Below, piece after piece: positions 50,711 to 60,120 of a DNA stretch of 64,000 nucleotides. The translations under genes were made by a program, and so were the position numbers. The stretch covers positions 806,001-870,000 of the forward strand of contig NZ_CP092104.1 in assembly GCF_016918765.2 (NCBI RefSeq), written 5' to 3'. The stretch is from Flagellatimonas centrodinii. Lineage in GTDB: Bacteria; Pseudomonadota; Gammaproteobacteria; Nevskiales; Nevskiaceae. Each line of letters begins with the position of its first letter. The stretch's first letter is position 1. Under the pieces are notes generated by a model. It made no database searches. It saw nothing but the letters and a program-made list of their open reading frames with translations, and was not told the DNA's origin.

Positions 50711-51748
50711 TCAGCCGCCGTCCTGCTGTGCATAGGGCTTGAGCGGCGGCTCATCGGCCCGCAGGCGCAGCTGCGGCAGCCCGGCCTCGGCCGACTGGCG
50801 GACGATGCCCAGCAGGGCCGTCGCCGCGGCAGGCGAGACGATCTGATCGGGCACGATCGGCAGCAGGCCACACAGCGCAGCGCCGCCGGCACGCTGAAAA
50901 TCGGCCGGCCCGGGTTCGCTGATCGCATCGAGCGCCAGTTCGAAGCTGAGCCGGTCGGTGAGCCCGATGGTCACATGATCAACCAGTCGCCCGGGGCACA
51001 AGTCCTGCAACAGCAGGTTCGCCACCTTCGGGTTGCCCTGGTCGAGATCGAGCGCGGCCGTGGGTACCGGCAGCGCCGGCTGCACCAGTTCGTCGAACAC
51101 GGTGTACAGGCTGGTGTAGTCGATATCACCCGGGGTCTCATCACCGGCGTTGAGTGCCGCGATGAAGTTCGAACCCCGGGCAAACTGGAACAGCACTTCC
51201 GGCAACCCCAGCAGGCCGCCGACCACGGGCAGCACGTCCACCGGCAACAGCGCCAGCGGATTGACGTCCGCCAGGGCCGTGCCGTGATTGGGGCCGGCCT
51301 GCAGCACGAAATCCGCCACCGCATTGCGGGCCGATGACCAGTACTTGAGGGCCCAGCGCGGCATCAGCGCGCCCTGACTGTGCCCGATCATTGCCACCTT
51401 GCGGCCGCTCTCGGCATGAATGCGGCGCAGCGCGTGCACCACGTACTCGGCATCGACCTGCATGTCGCCGAAGCCGCGGTCGGGATAGGTGACCACACAG
51501 ACGTCGAAGCCGCGTTCCACCAGCAGCGGCACATAGGTCCAGTCGTACTGTTCCCAGCCGGCGGTGAAGGTGCCGTGCACCAGCAGCACCGGCGGCTTGT
51601 CAGGATGCGTGAAGGGGGTACAGGCCAACGCCTTGTCGAGCAGATCGACCGGGGTTTCCAGCGGCGGCTCGCCGAGCTGCAGGCGGTCGTCGCCACAGCC
51701 GGCCAGCATCGCCAGGGTGATGGCGCCCGCCGCAAGTCTGAGGATCAT
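50711..51748 (-). CDS. Lipoprotein lipase/esterase (alpha/beta fold)
   Basis: A 345-residue secreted lipoprotein: signal with lipobox LAMLAGC, then PPVLLVHGTFTAGWEQYDW (oxyanion loop), MIGHSQGALMPRWALKYW (GHSQG, catalytic Ser), and a His in VDHVTIGLTDR. The pattern matches the LipA/Candida lipase B-like family. It would hydrolyse triglycerides or polyesters at the outer membrane. It overlaps the HSL gene by 4 bases. Confidence 0.88.
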   Translation of the reverse strand: MILRLAAGAITLAMLAGCGDDRLQLGEPPLETPVDLLDKALACTPFTHPDKPPVLLVHGTFTAGWEQYDWTYVPLLVERGFDVCVVTYPDRGFGDMQVDAEYVVHALRRIHAESGRKVAMIGHSQGALMPRWALKYWSSARNAVADFVLQAGPNHGTALADVNPLALLPVDVLPVVGGLLGLPEVLFQFARGSNFIAALNAGDETPGDIDYTSLYTVFDELVQPALPVPTAALDLDQGNPKVANLLLQDLCPGRLVDHVTIGLTDRLSFELALDAISEPGPADFQRAGGAALCGLLPIVPDQIVSPAAATALLGIVRQSAEAGLPQLRLRADEPPLKPYAQQDGG

Positions 51749-52746
51749 GCCGCCACTCCCAGTCGGGCCTGGATGAATTCGAGCATCGCCCTGCGTGCCA
51801 CCCGCGCTTCGGGAAACAGCGCCCCGAACAAGGGGAACGCGTGCGGCAGCCGGGGCCAGATCTCGCAACAGACGTCGACACCGTCAGCGCGCGCACGGCG
51901 CGCGAACAGCACGGTGTCGTCCAGCAGCACCTCGCTGTCACTGGCCATCAGGTACAGCGGCGGAAAGCCGGTGCAGTCGGCAAACAGGGGCGACAACTCG
52001 GGGTCGCTGGCATCCCAGTCGCCGGCATACATCTCGTCCACCCGCTGCAGTGCCGCGATCGGCAGAATGGGATCACCACTGGCATTCCACGGCCGCGACG
52101 GGGGCGCGTGAATCCGCCCCAGCTCGGTGGCCGGCGACACCGGAATGGCCGCCGCCGGCATCGGCCAGCCCCGCGCACGGATGCGCTGCAGCAGCCCCAG
52201 CGTCAGATTACCCCCGGCGGAGTCGCCACCGACGATGATGCGATGGGCCGGGAAGCCGAGATCGAGCAGGCTGCGGTAGAGCATCTCGCAGTCGTCCAGC
52301 GCCGCCGGAAAACGGTTGCGTGGTGCCAGCCGATAGTCCGGCAAGACGCCGTGCATGCCCGCCCGTGCGGCCAACCCGGCCACCAGTTCCAGATGCGCCG
52401 GCGGCGAGGCCGGCAGGATGAAGGCGCCGCCGTGCAGCCACAGCAGCACCGGCTTGCCGGTGTCGCGCAGGTCGCCGAACACATGCGCCGGCACGCGTCC
52501 GATGGGGATGTAGTCCAACGGCAATCCGTGGGTGTTGGGGCAACGCATGCGCGACATGCGCAACTGCACCTTGGCGATCTGCTCGTCACTGCCGCGCACC
52601 ACCCGCGCCAGCCACGGCCGCAGGAAGGTCTTGAGCAACCAGATCAGGACGCGGCTGCGCGCGCTGATGGGAATGTCGCGGTGCTGCACCACCTCGGCGG
52701 CGGGAACCGGCAGGCGCGCCGGTACAGCGGAAGTTTGCATGTCCAT
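51745..52746 (-). CDS. Hormone-sensitive-lipase-type esterase
   Basis: A 333-residue alpha/beta hydrolase of the HSL family: VLLWLHGGAFILP (HGG oxyanion), VLPDYRLAPRNRFPAALDDC, IIVGGDSAGGNLTLGLLQR (GDSAGG, catalytic Ser) and LPHAFPLFG (catalytic His). Cytoplasmic. Two adjacent ATGs (52746 and 52740) are possible starts with no clear ribosome site. The ATGA overlap with the downstream lipase indicates a shared transcript. Confidence 0.9.
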   Translation of the reverse strand: MDMQTSAVPARLPVPAAEVVQHRDIPISARSRVLIWLLKTFLRPWLARVVRGSDEQIAKVQLRMSRMRCPNTHGLPLDYIPIGRVPAHVFGDLRDTGKPVLLWLHGGAFILPASPPAHLELVAGLAARAGMHGVLPDYRLAPRNRFPAALDDCEMLYRSLLDLGFPAHRIIVGGDSAGGNLTLGLLQRIRARGWPMPAAAIPVSPATELGRIHAPPSRPWNASGDPILPIAALQRVDEMYAGDWDASDPELSPLFADCTGFPPLYLMASDSEVLLDDTVLFARRARADGVDVCCEIWPRLPHAFPLFGALFPEARVARRAMLEFIQARLGVAA

Positions 52747-52802
52747 GGCGCAGTGTAAGCCGGTGGCCACGGCGAACGTCACCCGTTCAGCCGAGTCGGC
52801 CA

Positions 52803-54410
52803 CTACATCCGGAACACCCCGTAGCGCGGATCGCCGATCGGCGTGTTGAGCGCCGCCGAGATCGACATGCCCAGGGCATTGCGGGTGTCCACCGGGTCGA
52901 GCATGCCGTCGTCCCAGATTTCGGAGGTCGTGTAATACGCGCTCTGCTTGCGCTTGAACTCGCCCAGCACCGGGTCGCGGATGGCGTCGATGTCGGCCTG
53001 GCTGAGCTGCTTGCCCTGCTTGGCGAGCTGCCGGACCTTGACGTCCGCCAGCGTGTTCGCGGCCTGCTCGGCCCCCATCACCGAGGTCTGCGAGTGCGGC
53101 CACGAGAACAGGAAGCGCGAATCGAAGGCGCGGCCGCTCATGCCGTAGTTGCCGGCACCGAAGGAGCCGTGGCACATGACGGTGAACTTGGGCACTTCGC
53201 AATTGGACACCGCCATGATCATCTTGGCGCCGTCCTTGGTGATGCCGCGGCGTTCGTATTCCTTGCCGACCATGAAGCCGGTGATGTTCTGCAGGAAGAC
53301 GATGGGTGTCCGCGCCTGGTTGCACAGTTCGATGAAGTGCGCGCCCTTGAGCGCGCTGTCGTTGAACAGCACCCCGTTGTTGGCGAGGATGCCGATCTTG
53401 TACCCCCACAAGTGGGCATAGCCGCAGATCAGGGTCTTGCCGTAATTCGGCTGGTACTCGTGGAAACGGGAACCGTCGACCAGGCGGGCAATGACTTCAT
53501 GCATGTCGAAGCCCTGCTTGATGTCGCGCGGCAGGATGCCGTAGAGGTCGTCCGCCGGGTAATGTGGTTCCTCTGGCGGCTGCCATTCGACATGGGCCTT
53601 CTGCGGCCGCTTGAACTGCGCCACGATGTCGCGGGCGATGGCGATGGCCTCTTCTTCCGAGCCGGCCGGATAGTCGGCCGTCCCCGATACGCTGGTGTGC
53701 ATGTCGCAGCCGCCCAGCTCGTCGACGCTGACTTCCTCGCCGGTGGCCGCCTTCACCAGCGGCGGGCCGGCGAGGAAGATGGCGCCGGTGCCGCGGACGA
53801 TGACGTTGTAGTCCGACAGCCCCGGCACATAGGCGCCGCCGGCGGTGCAGTGCCCCAGCACCACCGACACCTGCTGCACGCCCATCTTCGACAACATGCA
53901 TTGATTGCGGAAGATGCGGCCGGCCATGTACTTGTCGGCGAACAGGTCGGCCTGCAGCGGCAAAAAGCCGCCAGCGGAATCGCACAGGTGGACCACCGGC
54001 AGGCGGTTCTCGATGGCGATGTCGAGCGCGCGCACGGTTTTCTTCACCGTCAACGGATACCAGGCACCGCCCTTCACCGAGGCATCGCCGGCGTTGATGA
54101 CCACTTCGCGGCCGCTGACGATACCGATGCCGGTAACACAGGCGGCGCCCGGCACGTCGCCGCCGTAGGCCTCATTGGCGGCCAGAGAGGAGAACTCAAG
54201 GAACGGTGTGCCGGGGTCCAGCAGCAGCTTCAGGCGCTCCCGTACCAGCAGCTTGTCCTGTTTGCGCAGGCGGTCGATGTCGCGTTGCGGCCGGTCGTCG
54301 CGCACGGCACGCTGCTTTTCGCGAAAGTCGGCCGCCAACTGGCGGTTGTGGGCGGCATTGGCCTGGAACTCGGCGCTGGCGGTGTTGAGTCTGGAGTCGA
54401 TACGTTTCAT
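52803..54410 (-). CDS. Acyl-CoA carboxylase carboxyltransferase (beta) subunit
   Basis: A 535-residue carboxyltransferase: DPGTPFLEFSSLAANEAYG, HLCDSAGGFLPLQADLF, GHCTAGGAYVPGLSDYN, NITGFMVGKEYERRGITKDGAKM and HGSFGAGNYGMSGRAF. These match methylcrotonyl-CoA and geranyl-CoA carboxylases; which substrate is used cannot be decided. It transfers carboxyl from biotin to the acyl-CoA. It lies 14 bases from the biotin carrier gene in one leftward operon. Confidence 0.93.
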   Translation of the reverse strand: MKRIDSRLNTASAEFQANAAHNRQLAADFREKQRAVRDDRPQRDIDRLRKQDKLLVRERLKLLLDPGTPFLEFSSLAANEAYGGDVPGAACVTGIGIVSGREVVINAGDASVKGGAWYPLTVKKTVRALDIAIENRLPVVHLCDSAGGFLPLQADLFADKYMAGRIFRNQCMLSKMGVQQVSVVLGHCTAGGAYVPGLSDYNVIVRGTGAIFLAGPPLVKAATGEEVSVDELGGCDMHTSVSGTADYPAGSEEEAIAIARDIVAQFKRPQKAHVEWQPPEEPHYPADDLYGILPRDIKQGFDMHEVIARLVDGSRFHEYQPNYGKTLICGYAHLWGYKIGILANNGVLFNDSALKGAHFIELCNQARTPIVFLQNITGFMVGKEYERRGITKDGAKMIMAVSNCEVPKFTVMCHGSFGAGNYGMSGRAFDSRFLFSWPHSQTSVMGAEQAANTLADVKVRQLAKQGKQLSQADIDAIRDPVLGEFKRKQSAYYTTSEIWDDGMLDPVDTRNALGMSISAALNTPIGDPRYGVFRM

Positions 54411-54424
54411 GGCGGTTCCCGGTC

Positions 54425-54922
54425 TCAGGCCTGCGGTTCGAAGGCAATGAGTACCGCATCGCGGTCGAAGGTCTGGCCCGGCGCGAAGCTGATCTCGGCG
54501 ATCACGCCATCGCGGGGCGCGGCCAGGGTGGTTTCCATCTTCATGCTCTCCATCACCAGCAGGGTCTGGCCCTTGGCCACGGTGTCACCGGCAGCGACCG
54601 CGACACTGACGATGCTGCCCGGCATCGGCGCCAGCATCTGGTCGTCGGCGGCGCCGCCAGCCTGGGCCGCCAGGCGATCCAGCGGATGCTGATAGCGCAG
54701 TTGGTAGGCCTCGCCATCGAGATGGATGAAGACGTCGTCGCCGCGGCTGGCGATGACCACTGGCAGGTGGCGCTTGCCCAGGGTCAGCCAGGTGCTGCGG
54801 TCGGCACCCTGACGCAGGTCGATGTCCAGCGTCTGGCCGTCGACGTGCAGCCGATAGCCGCTGCCGCTGCGCGACAGCGCCAGGCTGTGCTCGCTGTCGC
54901 CGAGTTTGAAGGCGTGTTGCAT
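54425..54922 (-). CDS. Biotin carboxyl carrier part of the carboxylase alpha subunit
   Basis: A 165-residue protein. The N-terminal half (QHAFKLGDSEHSLALSRSG, YRLHVDGQTL) resembles the beta-barrel (BT) domain joining biotin carboxylase to its carrier. The C-terminal half is the biotinyl domain with VMESMKMETTLAAP, whose Lys is biotinylated. In most relatives this is fused to the biotin carboxylase. Here it is a separate gene with its own ATG and AAGGA site. Confidence 0.9.
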   Translation of the reverse strand: MQHAFKLGDSEHSLALSRSGSGYRLHVDGQTLDIDLRQGADRSTWLTLGKRHLPVVIASRGDDVFIHLDGEAYQLRYQHPLDRLAAQAGGAADDQMLAPMPGSIVSVAVAAGDTVAKGQTLLVMESMKMETTLAAPRDGVIAEISFAPGQTFDRDAVLIAFEPQA

Positions 54923-54937
54923 GGGTGTTCCTTTCGA

Positions 54938-54964
54938 GATCCTTCGCGATGCTCGGGATGACCG
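54938..54964. repeat. Dispersed repeat between carboxylase subunit genes
   Basis: On the minus strand GTCATCCCGAGCATCGCGAAGG and the following bases match a widespread dispersed repeat form (tcatcccgagc...gcgaaggatct). It fills the 53-base gap between the biotin carboxylase stop and the carrier start. Confidence 0.5.
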
Positions 54965-54975
54965 TCTCAGGCCGG

Positions 54976-56508
54976 TCAGTTGGTCCAGCCGCCGATGGCG
55001 GCATGCAGATCGGGTATGGCGTCGGCGATATCGCGCATCGGCCGGGTGCTGAGCGCCGCGGTGGCGAGTAGCGCCTGCAGGGTGGCGACGGGCAACTCGG
55101 GTTCGGCAGCAATCTGCGGGTTGGCATCGAGAAACCCGGTGTGCACGTCGCCGCTGATGAAGGCCGGGTGCGCAATCAGCCGCCGCAGAAACGCGGTGTT
55201 GGTCTTGCAGCCCAGCAGCACCGTGTCGCGCAGGGCGCGGTCGGCGCGGGCGATCGCCTGTTCGCGGTTGTCGCCGCGGATGATCAGCTTGGCGATCATC
55301 GGGTCGAAGGCGGCGGTGACTTCGCCGCCCTGAACGATGCCGCTGTCCCAGCGCACGCCCTCGCCCTCCGGCGGTTGCAGCACCAGCACCGGGCCGGTGG
55401 TGGGGGTGTAGCCGCGCGCGGCATCCTCGGCGTAGATGCGGAACTCGATGGCATGACCCTGTGCCTGCACCGCGGTCTGGTCGTAACCCAGGGCTTCGCC
55501 GGCGGCGATGCGCAACTGTTCGGCAACCAGGTCGATGCCGGTGATCTCCTCGGTGACCGGATGCTCCACCTGCAGGCGGGTGTTCATTTCCAGGAAGTAA
55601 AACGCTGTCTTGCCGGCGTCGGCGCCGGCGCCCCCCCCTTGGCCAAAGATGAACTCCACGGTACCGGCGTTGCGGTAATCGATAGCACGGGCGATGCCGG
55701 CCGCGGTGTCGCAGATGTCATGGCGCTTGGCATCGTCCAGCGCCGGCGACGGGGTTTCCTCGACGATCTTCTGGAAGCGTCGCTGCACCGAACACTCGCG
55801 CTCGAACACGTGCACCACGCCACCCTGACCGTCGCCGAGAATCTGCACTTCGATATGGCGCGGGTTCTCGATGTAGCGCTCGGCATAGAGACGCCCGTCA
55901 CCGAAATAGCGCTGGCCTTCGGAGCGCGCACGCTCGATTTCGGATTCCAGCAGCGACAGATCGCGGACGATGCGCATGCCCTTGCCACCACCGCCGGCAC
56001 TGGGCTTGATCAACAGGGGTGCGCCGACGGCGCGGGCACGCTCGACGAAGGTGGCCGGGTCATCGTCCTCGATCGCCGACGGCGCCACCGGAAAGCCGCC
56101 TTTCTCCACCGCATTGCGCGCCCGCACCTTGTCGCCCATCAGGTCGATCTGCGCCGCAGTCGGGCCAATGAACCGCAGGCCGGCGGCTTCCACCGCTTCG
56201 CAGAAGCCCTTGTTCTCCGACAGGAAGCCATACCCGGGATGGATGGCGCCGGCGCCACTGGCCTTGGCCGCCGCCAGAATCTGGTCCGCGTCGAGGTAGG
56301 CCGCCACCGGTGTGCTGCCGGTGATCTCGATGGCGACATCGGCCATCTGCACCGCCAACGTGCCGCGATCGGCGGCGTGAAACACCACCACGCCCTTGAG
56401 GCCCAGGGCCTGCACGGTGCGCAGCACGCGCACCGCGATCTCACCGCGGTTGGCGACCAGAACGGTATCGAAGGGCCAGCGGGCAGGATCAGGCAAGGAT
56501 CGGCTCAT
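54976..56508 (-). CDS. Acyl-CoA carboxylase biotin carboxylase subunit
   Basis: A 510-residue biotin carboxylase: VLVANRGEIAVRVLRT, ILAAAKASGAGAIHPGYGFLSEN, LLIKPSAGGGGKGM (ATP loop), YIENPRHIEVQI, EMNTRLQVEHPVTEEITG and NGHAIEFRIYAED-like QGHAIEFRIYAE. It carboxylates biotin using ATP and bicarbonate. Combined length with the carrier gene equals a usual fused alpha subunit. The ATG at 56508 overlaps the TetR gene stop by 4 bases. Confidence 0.93.
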   Translation of the reverse strand: MSRSLPDPARWPFDTVLVANRGEIAVRVLRTVQALGLKGVVVFHAADRGTLAVQMADVAIEITGSTPVAAYLDADQILAAAKASGAGAIHPGYGFLSENKGFCEAVEAAGLRFIGPTAAQIDLMGDKVRARNAVEKGGFPVAPSAIEDDDPATFVERARAVGAPLLIKPSAGGGGKGMRIVRDLSLLESEIERARSEGQRYFGDGRLYAERYIENPRHIEVQILGDGQGGVVHVFERECSVQRRFQKIVEETPSPALDDAKRHDICDTAAGIARAIDYRNAGTVEFIFGQGGGAGADAGKTAFYFLEMNTRLQVEHPVTEEITGIDLVAEQLRIAAGEALGYDQTAVQAQGHAIEFRIYAEDAARGYTPTTGPVLVLQPPEGEGVRWDSGIVQGGEVTAAFDPMIAKLIIRGDNREQAIARADRALRDTVLLGCKTNTAFLRRLIAHPAFISGDVHTGFLDANPQIAAEPELPVATLQALLATAALSTRPMRDIADAIPDLHAAIGGWTN

Positions 56509-57164
56509 GAGACGGTTCCGGTGGTGCGGACGAGCCGCGGTTTGCGAACGGAGGCAGCCGCAGGTGCCAGCCCTTCGCACAGCACGGCGGTGATCTGGGT
56601 GGCAAGCTGGTCGATGTCGAAGCGACCGCGGCCGTGGATGTAATGCCAGCAGTGATGCTCGATGCCGCCGTAAATCATCGACCGCAGCAGGGTCGGCGGG
56701 ATGTCGGCACGGAACTCGCCCGCAGCCACACCCGCAGTGACCACATCAAGCAGCAACTGGGTGTAGCGACGGTTCAGCACATGCAGCTCGGTGCCGTGGT
56801 AATCGCGTTCCGACTGCACCTCGCGAAACATCAGCCGACACAGACGTGGGTCATCGCGCACCGCCCGCAGGTGGCGCCACACCAGCCGGTGCAGACGATC
56901 GCGATGCCGGGTGAGGCCCGCCAGCTCGCGGGCGTAGTCACCAAACAGGTCTTCGTACCAGTGCGCCAACACTGCCAGCAGCAGGGCACGCTTGGTGGCG
57001 AAATACTTGTAGAGCAGCCCCTCGACAACGCCGACACGGCCGGCGATCTCGCACATCGAGACGGCATCGAAGCCCTTCTCGCGAAACAGATCGCGAGCAG
57101 CCTCGAGAATCCGGTCGGTGCGCTCCTCGCGCCCCATCCGTGGCGCATGCTTGCGGGCCGTCAT
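56505..57164 (-). CDS. TetR-family regulator
   Basis: A 219-residue repressor: helix-turn-helix ILEAARDLFREKGFDAVSMCEIAGRVGVVEGLLYKYFATK, then a helical ligand domain with a TetR_C pattern (LHRLVWRHLRAV). Position between the enoyl-CoA hydratase and carboxylase genes in one orientation suggests control of this catabolic operon by an acyl-CoA or related effector (inference). Confidence 0.92.
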   Translation of the reverse strand: MTARKHAPRMGREERTDRILEAARDLFREKGFDAVSMCEIAGRVGVVEGLLYKYFATKRALLLAVLAHWYEDLFGDYARELAGLTRHRDRLHRLVWRHLRAVRDDPRLCRLMFREVQSERDYHGTELHVLNRRYTQLLLDVVTAGVAAGEFRADIPPTLLRSMIYGGIEHHCWHYIHGRGRFDIDQLATQITAVLCEGLAPAAASVRKPRLVRTTGTVS

Positions 57165-57166
57165 GT

Positions 57167-57949
57167 TCAATTGCCGCTGAACTTGGCCGGCCGCTTTTCC
57201 TGGAACGCCGCCATTCCCTCTTTCGCGTCTTCGGTGCTGGACATCACCGGCACCATCACCTTGGCGTATTCCAGCGCCTCGTTGAGTGCCATGTCGCGCA
57301 TGGCATGAAAGGCCTGCTTGCCGAGCCGCAATGCGGTAGGCGACTTGTCGGTGATGCGCGCCAGCAGCCAGTCGACCTTGGCATCGAGTTCGGCACGCGG
57401 TACCACGTAGTTCATCACCCCCCACTCCAGCGCCTCGGCGGCGCTGAACTGCTCGCCGGTGATGCACATTTCCTGCAGCCGGCGTGGCGGCAGCAGCCGC
57501 AGCATGTAGGGCAGGATCATCATCGGCGTCACGCCGATCTTGGCCTCGGTGGTGCCGATGCGGATGTCATCCGCAGCGACGGCCAGATCGCAGGCGCACA
57601 ACAGGCCGAAACCGCCGGCCATGACATGGCCGTTGACGCGCGCGATCACCGGCAGGGTGCAGGCCTCCAGCCGCTTGAAAAGCTCGACGATGTAATGCTG
57701 GGGACGGGCAAAGTCGACGGCAAAGGCGAAGCCCTGGGTGCCCTTGGCCAGGTCGGCGCCGGCACAGAACGCCTTGTCGCCGGCACCGGTGAGGACGATG
57801 GCGCGGCAGTCGCCGTCGGCCATGGCGGCAACGATCCCGGCATCGATGCGCCGCACCACGTCCTCGTTCAGCGCGTTGCGGCGCGCCTCGCGGTTGATGG
57901 TGATCCACTGCACCGCGCCGCGGCGTTCGACCTGCACCTCGTCCGACAT
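57167..57949 (-). CDS. Enoyl-CoA hydratase/isomerase
   Basis: A 260-residue crotonase: NREARRNALNEDVVRRI, VLTGAGDKAFCAGADLAKG (oxyanion loop), IARVNGHVMAGGFGLLCACDLAVAAD (oxyanion Gly) and GTTEAKIGVTP with the catalytic Glu. It hydrates or isomerises enoyl-CoA. Together with the carboxylase subunits it resembles leucine/isovalerate or acyclic terpene degradation clusters, where a hydratase follows the carboxylase. Confidence 0.93.
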   Translation of the reverse strand: MSDEVQVERRGAVQWITINREARRNALNEDVVRRIDAGIVAAMADGDCRAIVLTGAGDKAFCAGADLAKGTQGFAFAVDFARPQHYIVELFKRLEACTLPVIARVNGHVMAGGFGLLCACDLAVAADDIRIGTTEAKIGVTPMMILPYMLRLLPPRRLQEMCITGEQFSAAEALEWGVMNYVVPRAELDAKVDWLLARITDKSPTALRLGKQAFHAMRDMALNEALEYAKVMVPVMSSTEDAKEGMAAFQEKRPAKFSGN

Positions 57950-58074
57950 CCCGCACTCCCCCGAAACCTGAGGATCGCAGCTTGGCGGAAAGCTGGTGAG
58001 GATGACTCACCCATTTAGAGGATGCCGCTCGAATGGCAGGGCGCGCCCCGGTCGTGGAGCGCCCGGCATCACCG

Positions 58075-58836
58075 TCAGTGGCGGTCCGCCAGCCAGTCGG
58101 CGACCTCTGCCGCCACCCAGGCCCCGTCGTCGAGTGGCAGATCGTGACCGGCATCCGGATGCACGCGCAGCGGCACGCCCCAGGCCGCGGCCAGCCGCGC
58201 CGAGCAGCGCGGGCTGACCAACCGGTCTGCGGCGCCATTCAGCAACAGCATCGGCGGCGCCGGTGGCGCCTCGGCCGCGCGAAAGCGGGCGGCGGCCCAC
58301 AACTGTCGCAAGGCGTTGCCGCGACGCACCGGGTGCCGCTGGCGCCAGGCGATCCAGTCCGGCAAGACCTCGGCGGCCGCCGGGTTGCGGGTGGTCAAGC
58401 GCAGGATCGCCGCTTCCACGGCGGCCGGCGATGGGGCCCCCAGGGCCAGCCGCAGCAGGGTCGGCCAGGCGACCGGCTGCAGCCGTTCATGGAAGCGGCT
58501 GTAGGGCCGCAGGCTGATATTGATCAGCACCGCCGCCGCCACCTCGGCAGGATGACGCTGCGCCCAGGCCACGCTCACCATCGCCCCCAGGGACATGGCG
58601 AGCAGGTGATACGGCGGGCGCAGCCCCTGACGCCAGAGCTGGGCGCGCACATGGTCCGCCATCGCCTCGACCGTGTCGGGACTGCGCATGGCGTGCAGGG
58701 CGCCGTTGCCGGGCAGGTCGATCGGCACCACCCGCGCCGCCGGTACCGCCGCGACCAGCTGTTGCGGGAACGCACCCCAATGGCGTTGGTCCCGCATCAG
58801 GCCGCGCAGCAGGATCCACGGCGTACGGCCATTCAT
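58075..58836 (-). CDS. Alpha/beta hydrolase
   Basis: A 253-residue hydrolase: ILLRGLMRDQRHWGAFP (oxyanion region), VVPIDLPGNG, LLAMSLGAMVSVAWAQ (nucleophile elbow MSLGA), LLLNGAADRLVSPRC (acid) and DAGHDLPLDDG (His). ATGA overlap with the upstream peptidase gene. Substrate unknown. Confidence 0.85.
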   Translation of the reverse strand: MNGRTPWILLRGLMRDQRHWGAFPQQLVAAVPAARVVPIDLPGNGALHAMRSPDTVEAMADHVRAQLWRQGLRPPYHLLAMSLGAMVSVAWAQRHPAEVAAAVLINISLRPYSRFHERLQPVAWPTLLRLALGAPSPAAVEAAILRLTTRNPAAAEVLPDWIAWRQRHPVRRGNALRQLWAAARFRAAEAPPAPPMLLLNGAADRLVSPRCSARLAAAWGVPLRVHPDAGHDLPLDDGAWVAAEVADWLADRH

Positions 58837-59861
58837 GCCTGTGCATCCGAGTACCAGCGCGCCAGGGCTTCGCGATGGTGACGCTCGCGCGCAGCGCCGA
58901 CCGGCAACCAGCGCGCATGGCTGGCGGCGGCATGGGTGAAGAACTGCAGCAGCGCCAGTTGCCGCCGCATCACCCGGTGCTGGCGATGGCGGATCAGCGG
59001 ATTGAAGATGCCCATGCGCGAGAACAACTGGCGCGGATTCTTCTTGATCCACAGCCACGACCCCATCTCCAGGGTCAGCGGCAGGAACACCTCAGGGCCG
59101 CGCGCCTGTGCCTGCTGATAGAGGTGATCCCACAGGTCGCCATGGGTCAGGTACTGGCGGCTCTGCGGCTCGAACACATAGCGGTGGTGGACGTGCGCCT
59201 GCTCGAAGATGGTCCGCAGCGCATGCACCTCCGGCAGGTGCTCGATCGGCGTCACCGTGTGGGCATAGGGAAACCACAGGCGGTCGTGCATGCCGAAGCC
59301 GGAGTGACAGTCCAGCGCCAGACTGAACGGGCGCCCCAGCAGTTCCCGCTCCACCACCGCGCACAGGGCCGCGCTCTCAACTTCCATCGGTGCGCCTGCC
59401 GGACCGCGATACCAGGGCAACTCGCGACTCAGGCGCTGCCCCCCCACCATGAACGGCACCGGCTCGCGGGCCTCCACCGGTCCATTGCGCATCAGGTCGA
59501 CACCACCCGGATTGGCGCGGGTGCCCAGCCACAGGCCACCGGGATTGACCCGCGGCATGAACACCAGCCGCACCCGCTGCAGCTGGTCATGCAGCACCGT
59601 GTCCCAGGCCAGCCGCATCACCAGCGAATGCAGATAGGCGATCACCACCTCGGAGCCGATCCGCTCCAGCCCATGGACACCGCCGAAGAAGCCCACCGCC
59701 GGCACGGCCGGATCCGGGTTGCCGAGCGTCAATACCTGCAGCGGAAAACGGCGGCTGCCGACCGCGACCTCGCCGACCGTGTCGACATCGAGGTATGGCC
59801 GTCCGAGGTCGATCAGCGTCTGCAGTTCCGCGAGTTCGGGGAGGGGTGGGGTGGCGGTCAC
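58833..59861 (-). CDS. M14-type zinc carboxypeptidase-like protein
   Basis: A 342-residue protein with metallocarboxypeptidase features: FFGGVHGLERIGSE (His-x-x-Glu zinc ligands), NPGGLWLGTRANPGGVDLMRN (substrate loop with Arg), LDCHSGFGMHDRL (third His) and LTLEMGSWLW (catalytic Glu). No signal peptide, so cytoplasmic. Possibly cleaves small amide substrates, or belongs to the DUF2817/aspartoacylase side of the family. Coupled by ATGA to the hydrolase. Confidence 0.88.
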   Translation of the reverse strand: MTATPPLPELAELQTLIDLGRPYLDVDTVGEVAVGSRRFPLQVLTLGNPDPAVPAVGFFGGVHGLERIGSEVVIAYLHSLVMRLAWDTVLHDQLQRVRLVFMPRVNPGGLWLGTRANPGGVDLMRNGPVEAREPVPFMVGGQRLSRELPWYRGPAGAPMEVESAALCAVVERELLGRPFSLALDCHSGFGMHDRLWFPYAHTVTPIEHLPEVHALRTIFEQAHVHHRYVFEPQSRQYLTHGDLWDHLYQQAQARGPEVFLPLTLEMGSWLWIKKNPRQLFSRMGIFNPLIRHRQHRVMRRQLALLQFFTHAAASHARWLPVGAARERHHREALARWYSDAQA

Positions 59862-59985
59862 GGGGCAATTTCCGAAGGTCGGCGCGCAGGGTACGGCAGG
59901 CCAATGTCACATTGTTGACACCGGACCGTCATCGACCGTTGATACGGTCCACGCTCCCGATCCGATGCGATGCCCGGAGCCCGCC

Positions 59986-60120
59986 ATGCGTGATGTTCGC
60001 CAAGCGTTCAAAGCCTACCCGCCCAAGGTCGTCGGTGGCCTGCTGCTGCTGGGGGTGATGGAAATCGTCGCCCTGCGGCGCTCGCGTGCCCGCGTCCGCA
60101 GCGCACTGGCCGAGGCCTAA
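59986..60120 (+). CDS. Possible small membrane protein (44 aa)
   Basis: A 44-residue frame with one hydrophobic stretch (VVGGLLLLGVMEIVAL) flanked by basic residues. It overlaps the ABC transporter stop by 4 bases, tail to tail. Its promoter region is the 124-base spacer after the peptidase start. Could be chance. Confidence 0.4.
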   Translation: MRDVRQAFKAYPPKVVGGLLLLGVMEIVALRRSRARVRSALAEA

